Assembly (NCBI GenBank): GCA_013042165.1
Contig: JABDQT010000075.1
Location: forward strand, 1-23,718
DNA from: Kiritimatiellales bacterium
GTDB lineage: Bacteria; Verrucomicrobiota; Kiritimatiellia; Kiritimatiellales; Pontiellaceae
Direction of reading: 5' to 3'
DNA length: 23,718 nucleotides
Both the position numbers and the translations under genes were made by a program. A model generated the notes under the pieces. It was not told the origin of the DNA, searched no databases, and saw only the letters and a list, made by a program, of their open reading frames with translations. Positions 1-8,623 of the stretch are shown here, piece by piece (the first letter of the stretch is position 1; every line of letters begins with the position of its first letter).

Positions 1-2622
1 GTGTTCGGGATCGTCGCCGGCGTCTTCACGGATAAAACTCAGCTGAACGGCGTTGGTGTCGGGGTGCTGCTGCAGTGCCGCTTTGAGCGGGATGAGTTTT
101 CCCTCGCCGACCGGTACGGCAAAATTCCAGACCACCGTGCCATCGTCGGCTACCGTGAAGCGCTTCTGGCAGTGGAGCGACAGTTCGTTGGAATAGCCGG
201 CACGCACAATCCACGCGCGGCAGCGCGTAAACATCGTGTGGCGGTCGACCGGAACATCGGGATCGAGGTTGGCAATCAGCAGGCCGTCATATTTGCTGCG
301 AAGCTCCGCCCAGCCAATGCGAACCTGGGAAAGCGCGCCGTGGTTATTGGTGCAGACCGCATAGCGATCGCGGTCATGCATCTCGCCGGCGCGGCACGTG
401 GTGATGACTTTGGCATCGGGCTCTTCGCATAGCTGCATGATCGGAGCAGCAGCATGCCTGATTTCATGATCCTCGAAAACCGTCAGTTTGAGCTTCAGGC
501 TTCGATGTGCGTGCGGGGTATCCAGCGGCAGGAAAATCACGAAGTGCCTGCCGTCAATCTGCGTGAACGATTTTTCATGCGCCAGGGTTGCCCCATCTTC
601 GTTCTTGAGCTCGGCAATAAATCCGCACTCCGATTGAACGAGCAGGAAATGGCCGGGCGGCAGCAGAACGGTGCGCCGGGTATCGCGCGGCCATTGCCAG
701 CTTGTTACGCAAGGCGCATCGCCGGCCAGCTCCTCGCAAAGGGCCTTCGGGCTGGCCACAAAGTGCTCAGGATCGAACCGGTCCAGCGCCTGGAAATAGT
801 GGTAGATGTCCATTGCCTTGGCGCGCAGGCATTGCTGCTCGCTCTGTTCCGATCCGTGAAAGGGCGCTTCCAGCGTCTCGAAAATGCGGTTCATCCAATC
901 GGGTTCATCGGTCAGGCAGAGCACCTCGCCGGCCTGAAGCGAACAGGAATGTTCCGCATGGTCTACGAAATTAGACGACAGAAGATCGGTCTTGAATGCC
1001 CCGAAGTCCCCGTTCCACTCGACGTGTCCCTGCGCCTCATGGCTGAGGTTGGCGAGCACGAGCAGTTTGTGCTTTCCGCCGGCATCGGTGCGCAGTATGG
1101 CCGCCGAATTGTGGTAGCCGCTGGTCACCAGCTGTACCGTTGCGCCGGCGTGGAACGACGGGTGCACCTCCATGATGGCATGAATGCGGCGCAGATGGTC
1201 GATCATGTTGGATTCGGCGTTCCAGTTGAGCGCATGGGCATTGTGGACGTTGATCTTTTCCTCCGCATACCACTCCACCCCGTTGGCGAAACCAAATGCG
1301 CCATTGTGCGTGGTGAGCGCGCAAAAGGCCGCGCGCAACCGCGCAAAGGTGTGGGAGGTGGCGGCCAGCCGCAGGTTGTCGTGCGTCTCGCAGAAGTGGA
1401 TCAGGTTGCCCTTGGCTTCCGAAACGCGGATGCTTTCGGGCAGATAGCCGTCGACCTGCGCCTGATCGTAATTCTGAAAGATTTCGGAATAGGCCCAGTT
1501 CATACCCGAGTCGGCCAGCAGTCCTTCGGTTACATGCTTGTAGCCGCCGAGCCCCTCCAGCATGAAGATCGTGTCGGGATATTCCATGCGCACCTTGGCG
1601 ATGATGTATTCCCAGGCCTCGAACGGCACCTTGTAGCCGGCGTCGCATCGGAATCCGTCGACACCGCGGCGGCACCAGAACAAAAATACGTCGGCCATAT
1701 AGTGCCAGAGGCCGCGCTGCGAATAGTCGAGCTTGGAAAGGTCTTCCCATAGTACGCCCCACGCGCCGGGCGACATGAACGACTCGTCCTCGTTGCGATG
1801 GAACCATTCGGGATGATTGACCTGCAGGTGCGAGGCCCAGCCGGTGTGGTTGATCGGCATGTCGAGATAGAGCCGCGCATTGCGTTTGTGCACTTCGTCC
1901 ACCAGCTCCTGGAACTGATCGATCGGGGTGGTCTGCTTGTCGAACTCGGCGAGGGAAGGATCCACATCGAGCAAATCCATGACGGCGAACGGGCTGCCGA
2001 AGCGGCCCATGCGGGCATAGGTGGTCGGGGTGGGGTGGATCGGCAGCAATTGGATAATCTTACAGCGCAGCGTTCCCACGATGAAGTCGAGCTCCTGGAT
2101 CAGGTCGCGGAATTTACCCGATCGCGGAAGGACGGCATAGCCGGCCTCGTCCAGTTGCCGGACTGCGGCTTCGTCCTGCGGGGCGACCGCTCCCTTGTAT
2201 TTGATCTCCCCGAACTGGCGGACGAAGGCGGTGTACATCGTGTTGCCGGCGCAGGTTTCGGACGGTTCAACCTTGATGACCGAGTTGCCGCCGTCCGGCC
2301 ATTCGATCAGATCGGAACTGTCCTCGAGGAAATAGGCTTTGGCCTCGAAGCGTCCGACCCCCAGCAGGGGCAGTGTGAGAGTAAACCGGTTTTCGCCCTC
2401 CTCCTTCATCGGAAAGTCATGCCAGTCGCGTGAAAGCGGCGGCAACCCCTGCTCGGCATGGATGATGATTTCCGTGTGCCGAACATGGGCGTAGCCAATG
2501 TTGGAACGCAGCCAGGCCTTGCCCTTTTCGCCGGTATGGTTGGTCAGGGTGAATGTGATGGTGTCGCCGCGGAAATGAATGTTGTGTTCTCCGGGGGCGG
2601 GATGCTGACTCAAACTTGCCAT
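1..2622 (-). CDS. GH13 alpha-glucan enzyme, probable bifunctional glycogen debranching enzyme (3' part beyond the window)
   Basis: The frame is open from an ATG at 2622 to the window edge, giving 874 visible residues and no stop. The GH13 signatures are in order: region I DMPINHT (254-260), region II GFRCD with the likely nucleophile D327, LEG with the likely acid/base E356, and ETHDN (412-416) with H414-D415. Residues 1-130 look like a beta-rich N-terminal domain. From about 735 a second domain begins: TNNHG (758-762) and SKYDGLLIANLDP (776-788) resemble the N-terminal domain of amylo-alpha-1,6-glucosidases (GH133, GDE_N). A GH13 plus GH133 fusion would resemble eukaryotic-type debranching enzymes, with glucanotransferase and glucosidase in one chain; that is inferred because the catalytic GH133 domain lies outside. 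No signal peptide is seen, so it should be cytoplasmic. An AAAGG lies 11 bases before the ATG. It is divergent from trkA. Confidence 0.85.
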   Translation of the reverse strand, partial: MASLSQHPAPGEHNIHFRGDTITFTLTNHTGEKGKAWLRSNIGYAHVRHTEIIIHAEQGLPPLSRDWHDFPMKEEGENRFTLTLPLLGVGRFEAKAYFLEDSSDLIEWPDGGNSVIKVEPSETCAGNTMYTAFVRQFGEIKYKGAVAPQDEAAVRQLDEAGYAVLPRSGKFRDLIQELDFIVGTLRCKIIQLLPIHPTPTTYARMGRFGSPFAVMDLLDVDPSLAEFDKQTTPIDQFQELVDEVHKRNARLYLDMPINHTGWASHLQVNHPEWFHRNEDESFMSPGAWGVLWEDLSKLDYSQRGLWHYMADVFLFWCRRGVDGFRCDAGYKVPFEAWEYIIAKVRMEYPDTIFMLEGLGGYKHVTEGLLADSGMNWAYSEIFQNYDQAQVDGYLPESIRVSEAKGNLIHFCETHDNLRLAATSHTFARLRAAFCALTTHNGAFGFANGVEWYAEEKINVHNAHALNWNAESNMIDHLRRIHAIMEVHPSFHAGATVQLVTSGYHNSAAILRTDAGGKHKLLVLANLSHEAQGHVEWNGDFGAFKTDLLSSNFVDHAEHSCSLQAGEVLCLTDEPDWMNRIFETLEAPFHGSEQSEQQCLRAKAMDIYHYFQALDRFDPEHFVASPKALCEELAGDAPCVTSWQWPRDTRRTVLLPPGHFLLVQSECGFIAELKNEDGATLAHEKSFTQIDGRHFVIFLPLDTPHAHRSLKLKLTVFEDHEIRHAAAPIMQLCEEPDAKVITTCRAGEMHDRDRYAVCTNNHGALSQVRIGWAELRSKYDGLLIANLDPDVPVDRHTMFTRCRAWIVRAGYSNELSLHCQKRFTVADDGTVVWNFAVPVGEGKLIPLKAALQQHPDTNAVQLSFIREDAGDDPEH

Positions 2623-2821
2623 TTCGTATTAAACCTTTTTGAAAAAATACCGTGAGTGATCGTGTAGCGCTTCTTATAGGGGGAATCGTTCGCGATGTCT
2701 GGAAAAAAGGACAAGTAGTTCATGAAAAAGCGTATGGTGGATGAGCATTGTTATTGGGGTTTTTTGTTGATATGTTGCCGAGCTTTAAGCATATACGACG
2801 GTTTTTCTGCGGGGACTATCT

Positions 2822-4165
2822 ATGCGGATCGTGATTATTGGGGCAGGAAATGCGGGGCGGCAGCTGGCCATGCGCCTGTGCGAGGAGAAGCACAGCGTGG
2901 TGATGGTGGATACCGATCCGCTCGCGCTGGCGCAGGCCGAGGCCGGACTGGATATCCTGACCATCTGCGGCCAGGGTTCAAATCCTGCCGTGCTGGATGA
3001 AGCGCAGGTCGAAAAGTCCGATCTGCTGATTGCGGTCACCGATAATGACGAAGTGAACATCCTCTCCTGCCTGATGGCGAATGCCGCCGGCGTAGAGGGC
3101 AAAATCGCCCGCGTAACCAATCCCGATTTTCTGAACAGCTCGCCGAACTACGATCTCGAAAAGATGGGTATCGATCTGGTGATCAACCAGAAGCAGGAAT
3201 GCGCGCGCGAGGTGTTCAATATGCTGCAGATGCCCGGCGCGCTGGAAGCCTTCGATCTGTTTGCCGGCAAGGTGATGGTGGCCGGTTTCAGCATTAATGC
3301 ACTCAGTCCTCTGCTGGATCGTACACCGGCCGAATGCGATCGGCTCGATCTGATCCAGAGCGTGCGCGTCATTGCGATTCGCCGCGATAACGATCTGGTC
3401 GTCCCGCACGGCAACACGGTTTTCAAGCAGAAGGACCTCGTTTACATGGTCGGCCAGCAAGCCGACATTGCCAATTTTTTCAGCTGGGTCTGCCCGGATA
3501 TCAAAACGTTCGAGCGCGTGGTGATTGCCGGCGGCGGCGATCTGGGACTGATGCTGGCCAAGTTTATCGAAGAGGAAGTGGATTGCGTCTTATTGGAGCA
3601 GAATGAGGAGCGTGCGCGTTACTGTTCCGCCGAACTGGACAAGACCTTGATTCTCCGTGCCGATGCGCTGACTGAAAGTGCGCTCGAGGAGTCCGGTTTA
3701 GGCGAGCATACAGCTTTTGTTGCGCTTACGGGTGACGACGAGGCCAATATCATGAACTGTCTGATGGCCCAGAAAAAGGGAGCGACCTTCACGGCCACGC
3801 AGATCAACCGTATCGACTTTATCCCGGTGGTGGAACAGCTCTATCTGGTGAACCGTGTCGTCAGCCCCTATATTTCCACCACGAACGCCATCATCCATTG
3901 GTTGCGCTCCAAAAAGGTCCGGGCGGCCTCCCTGCTGCACAATCTGCCCGGCGAGCTGCTGGATGTGATTATCCGAACCGACAGCAAGCTCGTAGGCAAA
4001 AAAATCCGTGACATCAGGATTCCCGGTAAAGCCATTGTGGCTACGGTCATGCGCGGTGATGAAGTGGTCACCGCCACCGGCGATCTCCGGTTGCAGTCCG
4101 ATGACCGGGTGCTGATCTTCTGCCATCCGGATGCCGTGAAAAAAATTCAGTCTATCTTCCTTTAG
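2822..4165 (+). CDS. trkA: Trk potassium uptake regulatory subunit TrkA
   Basis: This 447-residue protein has the duplicated RCK layout of TrkA. Each half has an NAD(H)-binding Rossmann domain followed by a TrkA-C domain. The first glycine motif is GAGNAG (residues 7-12) with an acidic strand-2 end (VMVDTD), and the second is VIAGGGDLG near residue 235. TrkA-C-like regions are LIQSVRVIAIRRDNDLVVP in the first half and the segment ending DRVLIFCHPD at the C-terminus. TrkA binds NAD(H)/nucleotides on the cytoplasmic face and gates the TrkH channel. The length matches the usual 440-460 residues. The ATG at 2822 has GGGGA six bases upstream. trkH follows after 87 bases on the same strand, the expected two-gene transport unit. 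Confidence 0.95.
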   Translation: MRIVIIGAGNAGRQLAMRLCEEKHSVVMVDTDPLALAQAEAGLDILTICGQGSNPAVLDEAQVEKSDLLIAVTDNDEVNILSCLMANAAGVEGKIARVTNPDFLNSSPNYDLEKMGIDLVINQKQECAREVFNMLQMPGALEAFDLFAGKVMVAGFSINALSPLLDRTPAECDRLDLIQSVRVIAIRRDNDLVVPHGNTVFKQKDLVYMVGQQADIANFFSWVCPDIKTFERVVIAGGGDLGLMLAKFIEEEVDCVLLEQNEERARYCSAELDKTLILRADALTESALEESGLGEHTAFVALTGDDEANIMNCLMAQKKGATFTATQINRIDFIPVVEQLYLVNRVVSPYISTTNAIIHWLRSKKVRAASLLHNLPGELLDVIIRTDSKLVGKKIRDIRIPGKAIVATVMRGDEVVTATGDLRLQSDDRVLIFCHPDAVKKIQSIFL

Positions 4166-4252
4166 TAACCGCGAATTAACGCCAATGAACACGAATTTCA
4201 AGAAGCAGTACTCGACACGCATTTACGCAATACGCAATACGCATTACTTCTC
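4166..4252 (+). repeat. Short tandem oligomers between trkA and trkH
   Basis: The 87-base spacer is built largely from short repeats. After the trkA stop it reads CGAATTAACGCCAATGAACACGAAT, a series of related AAT-containing 8-9-mers. Close to trkH it holds four ACGCAAT/ACGCATT heptamers (4217-4245), of which the two central copies are perfect and adjacent. No coding sense or ribosome binding site is seen. Similar oligomer-rich spacers are scattered in some bacterial genomes, but whether this is one of a family here cannot be told from one copy. Confidence 0.6.
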
Positions 4253-5704
4253 ATGAACAGACGCGCCGTATTCCATCTGGTTTCCTACATGACGCTGGTG
4301 ATCGGTGTTGCCATCATCGGTTGCGCCGGTGTCTCGTACGCCTACAAGGAGCCGCTCGCAATCCAGATGAGCCTGATCTATTCCGGGCTGATCGCCATCG
4401 TCTGCGCGAGTGTGGTCTGGATGTTGACCCGGGGCGACATCAACCTGTCCCGTCGCGATGGGTTCGGCATCGTGACCTTTGGCTGGCTTTCCGCAACCCT
4501 CTTCGGTTCCCTGCCCTATATTTTCTCCGGTGTGATTCCGCATCCGGTGTCAGCTATTTTCGAAACGATGTCCGGATTCACCACCACGGGAGCCTCGGTG
4601 CTCAGTGATCTCGAAAATATTCCCCGCGGCATCCATTTCTGGCGTGCGCTTACTCACTGGTTCGGGGGTATGGGCGTACTCGTGCTGTGCGTGGCAATCC
4701 TTCCGTTTCTCGGGGTGGGCGGCATGCAGATCTACCGCGCCGAAATGCCGGGGCCTTCGAAGGATCGCCTCACACCGCGTATCACCACCACCGCGAAGCT
4801 GCTGTGGGGCGTCTATGCACTGCTCACACTCGTCGAGGCCGCACTGCTGAAGTTTGCCGGCGGGATGGACTGGTTCGATGCCTTCTGTCACACGTTCGGC
4901 ACCATGGCCACCGGCGGCTTTTCCACCCGCTCCGCCAGTGTCGGCGCTTTCGACAGCGCCATGATTGATACAATCATCATCGTCTTTATGTTTCTGGCAG
5001 GCGTCAATTTCTCGCTGCACTACTATGCGCTGACCGGCAAACCCCAGCGCTATTTCCAGGATCCGGAATTCCGCTTCTATTTTATCTTTCTCGCCGGTGC
5101 CACGCTTTTCCTCACCTTTAACGTCTGGGCGAGCGACTTCGCCTCCCTTGGCCGCTGTTTCCGGGATGCGGCCTTCACCGCCACATCCATCCTGACCACC
5201 ACCGGATTCTGCACGGCCGATTTTGATCAATGGCCGAATGCTTCGCGCCTGCTGCTCGTGGTGATGATGTTTGTCGGCGGCTGCGCCGGATCAACCGGCG
5301 GCGGCATGAAGGTGATCCGCGTGTTTATCATGTTCAAGAAAATGGTTCGCGAGATGAAGCTCTTCATGCGCCCTTCGGCCGTCATCCAGATGAAGCTGGG
5401 CGGCAAACCGGTGGAGCAGGAGATTATTTCCCACATCTCCGCCTTCTTCGCGATCTTCGTGCTGATCTTCGCGGTCGGCTCGTTCATCATGACCTTCTTC
5501 ACCCCCAACCTCGAAACGGCGGCCACGTGTGTGATCGCCACCCTTGGCAACATCGGCCCCGGTCTCAATGCCGTCGGCGCCACGCAGAACTATGCCGCCA
5601 TCCCCCCGCTGGGGCAGGGGATCCTGACGGTCTTCATGCTGCTCGGCCGCCTCGAGCTCTACACCGTTTTGATCCTCTTCCTGCCCAGTTTCTGGAAGAA
5701 ATAA
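4253..5704 (+). CDS. trkH: Trk potassium transporter membrane subunit TrkH
   Basis: This 483-residue polytopic membrane protein is the pore-forming subunit of the Trk potassium uptake system. It carries the four selectivity-filter-like loops of the Trk/Ktr/HKT superfamily: TTTGAS (about residues 112-117), TMATGGFS (about 219-226), TTTGF (about 313-317) and TLGNIGPG (about 429-436), each between hydrophobic segments. The GGCAGSTGGGMKV stretch near residue 345 is also typical. The length agrees with E. coli TrkH (483). The ATG at 4253 begins MNRRAVFHLVSYM, the usual amphipathic start before the first helix. No convincing Shine-Dalgarno precedes it; the upstream bases are tandem ACGCAAT heptamers, so coupling to trkA or leaderless-like initiation is possible. 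Confidence 0.95.
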   Translation: MNRRAVFHLVSYMTLVIGVAIIGCAGVSYAYKEPLAIQMSLIYSGLIAIVCASVVWMLTRGDINLSRRDGFGIVTFGWLSATLFGSLPYIFSGVIPHPVSAIFETMSGFTTTGASVLSDLENIPRGIHFWRALTHWFGGMGVLVLCVAILPFLGVGGMQIYRAEMPGPSKDRLTPRITTTAKLLWGVYALLTLVEAALLKFAGGMDWFDAFCHTFGTMATGGFSTRSASVGAFDSAMIDTIIIVFMFLAGVNFSLHYYALTGKPQRYFQDPEFRFYFIFLAGATLFLTFNVWASDFASLGRCFRDAAFTATSILTTTGFCTADFDQWPNASRLLLVVMMFVGGCAGSTGGGMKVIRVFIMFKKMVREMKLFMRPSAVIQMKLGGKPVEQEIISHISAFFAIFVLIFAVGSFIMTFFTPNLETAATCVIATLGNIGPGLNAVGATQNYAAIPPLGQGILTVFMLLGRLELYTVLILFLPSFWKK

Positions 5705-5890
5705 ATCTGTCACAGCGTATCTGCCCCGAACCATCGAGGATGCTATCCCCGCCTGGAAATACGACGACCGCTGCCGCTTCACCAACGAAACCAACGGTAT
5801 CGCGGGCGTCTCGCAAGCAACCGACATCGGACGGTTTCAACCGCGGAATATACTGCTGGCAACACAAGAAATTTTATTACTTCTCAAGCC

Positions 5891-5941
5891 ATGGATTCGG
5901 ATGCACACGGGCTCGATATGTTTCGGGCAATCAAAGAAAAT
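5891..5941 (+). repeat. Degenerate repeat tract, copy A (upstream of the esterase gene)
   Basis: The tract from ATG 5891 contains GGGCTCGAT, then GTTTCGG and AAAGAAAA, in the same order and spacing as the tract at 7028-7078. It can encode GLDMFRAIKEN against GLDEFRTIKEK in the other copy. The two copies lie in the same orientation about 1137 bases apart and bracket the esterase gene. The conserved core is about 33 bases with only a few differences. Confidence 0.5.
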
Positions 5942-6067
5942 GCGAGATTGATCCCTTTCCTCCGGCCGCCTCGTAAACAACGCAGCTTCTTGAGTTCGAT
6001 GTTCGGGCAGTGTCGTCTGCATTCTTGACATGCTTCCTGCCTTGCTCTACATCTCGGTGCAATTGCC

Positions 6068-6076
6068 TGTTAAAAT
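6068..6076 (+). promoter_or_regulatory. Possible extended -10 promoter element for the esterase gene
   Basis: TGTTAAAAT matches the extended -10 form TGnTATAAT with one mismatch in the hexamer. It lies about 70 bases before the chosen esterase ATG. No good -35 hexamer sits 16-18 bases upstream. The perfect TTGACA at 6025-6030 instead faces a weak TACATC 17 bases downstream. The call rests on sequence resemblance only, and sigma-factor consensus in this phylum is uncertain. Confidence 0.25.
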
Positions 6077-6145
6077 GATGATAGAGGAACGGGTGTCCCG
6101 GTCATGATTTGGCGGGTTGCACATATTCAGAAAACGGAGAATCCA

Positions 6146-6997
6146 ATGTCAAAAACACAAAGTCGATTTACTGGCATTTCTAAATGCGTTCTTTCAATGA
6201 CTGTTCTGTTTGGTTTGGTCGGCTCACTGCGCGCAGCAAAAGCGCCCCAATGGGCAATAGACCTCTATGAGGCCCATACATATGAGGAAATGGACTATCG
6301 GCTCCTGAGACCTCTGGACTTTGACGCAAAGAAACGGTACCCCGTTATTCTTTCTCTGCACGGTGGTTCCGGCAGGTCGAATAAGAACATCAGGAACCTG
6401 CGCAAATGGAATACGCAGCTTGCCGATGGGAGACTCCAGGATTATCCGTGCTACGTACTTGCCCCGCAAACCCCAAAGGGCTGGACGCCTGCTGAGTTGA
6501 CCAAATGCAAGGCCATTATCAGTGGCCTGCCCTCCGTGGATTTGAATAGAATTTATATCATGGGGCACTCCATGGGCGGGGCCGGCACCTATAAATTTAT
6601 TCAGGCGGATCCGGATTATTTCGCGGCTGCTGTAGCCTCGGCCGGCAGGGGAATCAAAGCCTCAAACATAAAGGATGGTTTAAATTTATGGATCTTTCAT
6701 GGGGAAAATGACGGCACGATATCCATCGACCATAGCCACACGTTATTCGCCGAAATGCAAGCGGCGGGAAAACCGATGAAATTTACCGTGATACACAAAT
6801 TTGCCCATGGCAGCAGCCATGCCATACTGGAGAAAGAAGTCGGGGCAAGTGGACATGAAAGCGGCTATGATGCGGAATGGAAAAGGCTGGTAAGCTTTGA
6901 AACAAAAAGTTCTACCGGCGATACGGATCCCGAGCCAAACGTGCTCAAGTGGATGTTTTCCAAAAGTCTCGACGGATCCGCAGTAAAAGGAAAATAG
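6146..6997 (+). CDS. Secreted alpha/beta-hydrolase (esterase, LpqC/PHB-depolymerase-like)
   Basis: From ATG 6146 the product is 283 residues. That start is preferred over an in-frame ATG 14 codons upstream because ACGGAG precedes it and it opens a signal peptide (MSKTQSRFTG, then a hydrophobic stretch ending near SLRAAKA). The fold signatures are LSLHGGSG (69-76, oxyanion region), the nucleophile elbow GHSMGG with S142, the acid GENDG with D189, and a histidine in HGSSH (H221 or H225). The family includes secreted feruloyl/acetyl esterases and related carbohydrate esterases; the substrate is unknown. The neighbouring secreted sulfatase suggests action on a decorated polysaccharide, an inference. 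The TAG at 6995 is followed in frame by 28 sense codons encoding the GLDEFRTIKEK tail related to a tract upstream, so the original C-terminus may have been longer. It is more A+T-rich than the housekeeping genes around it. Confidence 0.85.
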   Translation: MSKTQSRFTGISKCVLSMTVLFGLVGSLRAAKAPQWAIDLYEAHTYEEMDYRLLRPLDFDAKKRYPVILSLHGGSGRSNKNIRNLRKWNTQLADGRLQDYPCYVLAPQTPKGWTPAELTKCKAIISGLPSVDLNRIYIMGHSMGGAGTYKFIQADPDYFAAAVASAGRGIKASNIKDGLNLWIFHGENDGTISIDHSHTLFAEMQAAGKPMKFTVIHKFAHGSSHAILEKEVGASGHESGYDAEWKRLVSFETKSSTGDTDPEPNVLKWMFSKSLDGSAVKGK

Positions 6998-7027
6998 CAG
7001 TTCGGTAAAAGGCAAGAAAAGAAGCGC

Positions 7028-7084
7028 ATGGAAGCCGGTGAATTCGGGCTCGATGAGTTTCGGACGATTAAAGAAAAACATTGA
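7028..7084 (+). repeat. Degenerate repeat tract, copy B (downstream of and in frame with the esterase gene)
   Basis: This tract starts at ATG 7028, in the same frame as the esterase gene and 30 bases past its TAG stop. It reads through GEFGLDEFRTIKEKH to a TGA at 7082-7084. It matches the tract at 5891-5941 in order and spacing. No ribosome binding site precedes the ATG. It is either a lost C-terminal extension of the esterase or a small repeat unit that has landed on both sides of the gene. Confidence 0.5.
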
Positions 7085-7127
7085 ATCATAGGACGGACCC
7101 CTCAGGCTGGAGTAAGGAGAAATTGTG

Positions 7128-8615
7128 ATGTTGCATTGTGGATCTATATGGAAAACCCGGATCGTTCGTGGAGTGTTTTTAGGCGTGCTGTTTCAGGGGG
7201 CTGCTCTTTACGCCATGGCGGATCAGCCGGAGTCTCCGGCAAAGCAAAAGAAACTCAATGTACTTTTTATTGCGATTGACGATTTGAACGATTGGGTTGG
7301 CTGTCTGGGGGGACACCCGCAGGCCATCACGCCAAATATCGATGCCCTGGCTGCTGACGGGCTGGTTTTTGAAAAAGCATACTGTGCTGCGCCGCTTTGC
7401 GGGCCATCGCGTACGTCGCTGTTATATGGCGTGCCGGCGCATGTAAGTGGCAGTTATGGGCACGACTCGAAGCATAACCCTGTGCAGCTGATGCCGGCGG
7501 ACGTTCAATCCATTCCCATGATGTTTCAAAAGAACGGATACCATACCATGGGGGCGGGAAAGCTGTTTCATATGAAGTTCCACGATGAAAGAGGCTTCGA
7601 TAGTTATCTGACCAAAGCGTCGGGACTCAGGCCCGACAAATCCAGCCCGGATTACAATGCCAAGCCCATTTCCTTCGGACCGGTTGCGACGGATGACGAT
7701 TATGAAATACAAGATACAAAGTTTACGGTTGCGGTAATCGAGGACTTGGAAAAGCACAAGGATGAACCCTTTTTCCTTTCGCTCGGTTTGAAAAAACCCC
7801 ACATGCCCTGGAATGCCCCGCAAAAATATTTCGACATGTATGATCTGGAGAAGATTGAGCTGCCGGAAGTGCCTGCTGATGATCTGGATGATCTGCCTGC
7901 AATTGCCCGGTATATTGCCGGCCCGGGCGTTCATCACCCTTTTGTAGAAGGCGGAACCCATGAATATATGAGTGCCGATCCCATGCTCTGGAAACGAGCG
8001 GTGCGGGCTTATCTGGCAACCAGCACATTTGCCGATGCCAATGTCGGCCGCATGATTGACGCCCTGAAAAAATCCGGGCAGTACGATAACACGGTGATTG
8101 TTCTGTGGGGCGATCATGGATGGCATCTGGGGGAAAAGAACCACTGGCGAAAACATGCGCTGTGGGAGCGATCCACCAAAACCACGTTCATTATGCGCGT
8201 GCCCGGCCTGACGACTCCCGGAGCCCGGTGCTCAAGCGTTGTCAGCTTGTCGGATATCTATCCGACCCTGGTTGAGCTGTGCAATTTACCCAAACGGGAT
8301 GTTGCCGGAAACAGTCTGGTTCCCTTGCTTAAAGACGCGGAGAAGAAAGTGCTGAATCCGGCCCTTATGCAACTCGGCCCGGGAAACTACTCGGTGCGCT
8401 ACGACCAATGGCGTTATACCCGATATCGTGACGGTAGTGAGGAGCTGTATAATCAGAGTGTCGATCCGGACGAATTTAACAATGTTGCCGGGAATCCTGA
8501 ATTTGCCGAGACCAAAGAGGTGCTCAAAAAGTATATTCCCACCGAAGAAGCTCCCGACCCCGCAGGGGAAAAGAGCGCGTTTGAGGTGCTAAAGCGCTTC
8601 GAAGCAAAGCCGTAA
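7128..8615 (+). CDS. Secreted family S1 sulfatase (iduronate-2-sulfatase-like)
   Basis: The product is 495 residues from ATG 7128, which has AGGAGA seven bases upstream; a GTG one codon earlier is less well placed. An N-terminal signal peptide (to about residue 31) predicts export. Metal-binding aspartates lie in IAIDDLNDW (D51, D52). The sulfatase signature CGPSR (91-95) supplies the cysteine that a formylglycine-generating enzyme oxidises to the catalytic formylglycine. LKKPHMPW (221-228) and [15 protein letters not shown] (326-340, D329-H330) supply further active-site residues. The overall pattern resembles iduronate-2-sulfatase-like members, but sulfatase substrates cannot be fixed by motif alone. 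It follows the secreted esterase by 130 bases and ends eight bases before the pseudouridine synthase gene. Codons are more A+T-rich than in downstream genes, consistent with an accessory origin. Confidence 0.93.
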   Translation: MLHCGSIWKTRIVRGVFLGVLFQGAALYAMADQPESPAKQKKLNVLFIAIDDLNDWVGCLGGHPQAITPNIDALAADGLVFEKAYCAAPLCGPSRTSLLYGVPAHVSGSYGHDSKHNPVQLMPADVQSIPMMFQKNGYHTMGAGKLFHMKFHDERGFDSYLTKASGLRPDKSSPDYNAKPISFGPVATDDDYEIQDTKFTVAVIEDLEKHKDEPFFLSLGLKKPHMPWNAPQKYFDMYDLEKIELPEVPADDLDDLPAIARYIAGPGVHHPFVEGGTHEYMSADPMLWKRAVRAYLATSTFADANVGRMIDALKKSGQYDNTVIVLWGDHGWHLGEKNHWRKHALWERSTKTTFIMRVPGLTTPGARCSSVVSLSDIYPTLVELCNLPKRDVAGNSLVPLLKDAEKKVLNPALMQLGPGNYSVRYDQWRYTRYRDGSEELYNQSVDPDEFNNVAGNPEFAETKEVLKKYIPTEEAPDPAGEKSAFEVLKRFEAKP

Positions 8616-8623
8616 GCCTCGCC

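Larger units (their letters stand above)
5705..6145. other. Gene-poor region between trkH and the esterase gene, probably eroded coding DNA
   Basis: About 440 bases hold no convincing gene. A frame continuing past trkH could read IPAWKYDDRCRFTNETNGIA and onward to a stop near 5950, but it has no start site or family I recognise. A 45-codon ORF from ATG 5891 to TGA 6028 lacks a ribosome binding site. Its start, GLDMFRAIKEN, resembles a tract after the esterase gene at 7043-7078 that encodes GLDEFRTIKEK. A perfect TTGACA at 6025-6030 and an extended -10-like TGTTAAAAT at 6068-6076 could belong to esterase promoters, but they are not spaced for each other. The composition suggests remnants of lost genes. 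Confidence 0.4.

Noticed and set aside
454..1752. Long plus-strand open frame (432 codons) opposite the GH13 gene
   Set aside because: The minus strand over the same bases encodes all GH13 motifs in order. The plus frame has no recognisable domain and is an antisense by-product of GC-rich codon use.
5891..6028. 45-codon ORF after trkH as a small gene
   Set aside because: There is no ribosome binding site, no recognisable family beyond the short repeated tract, and its surroundings look decayed.
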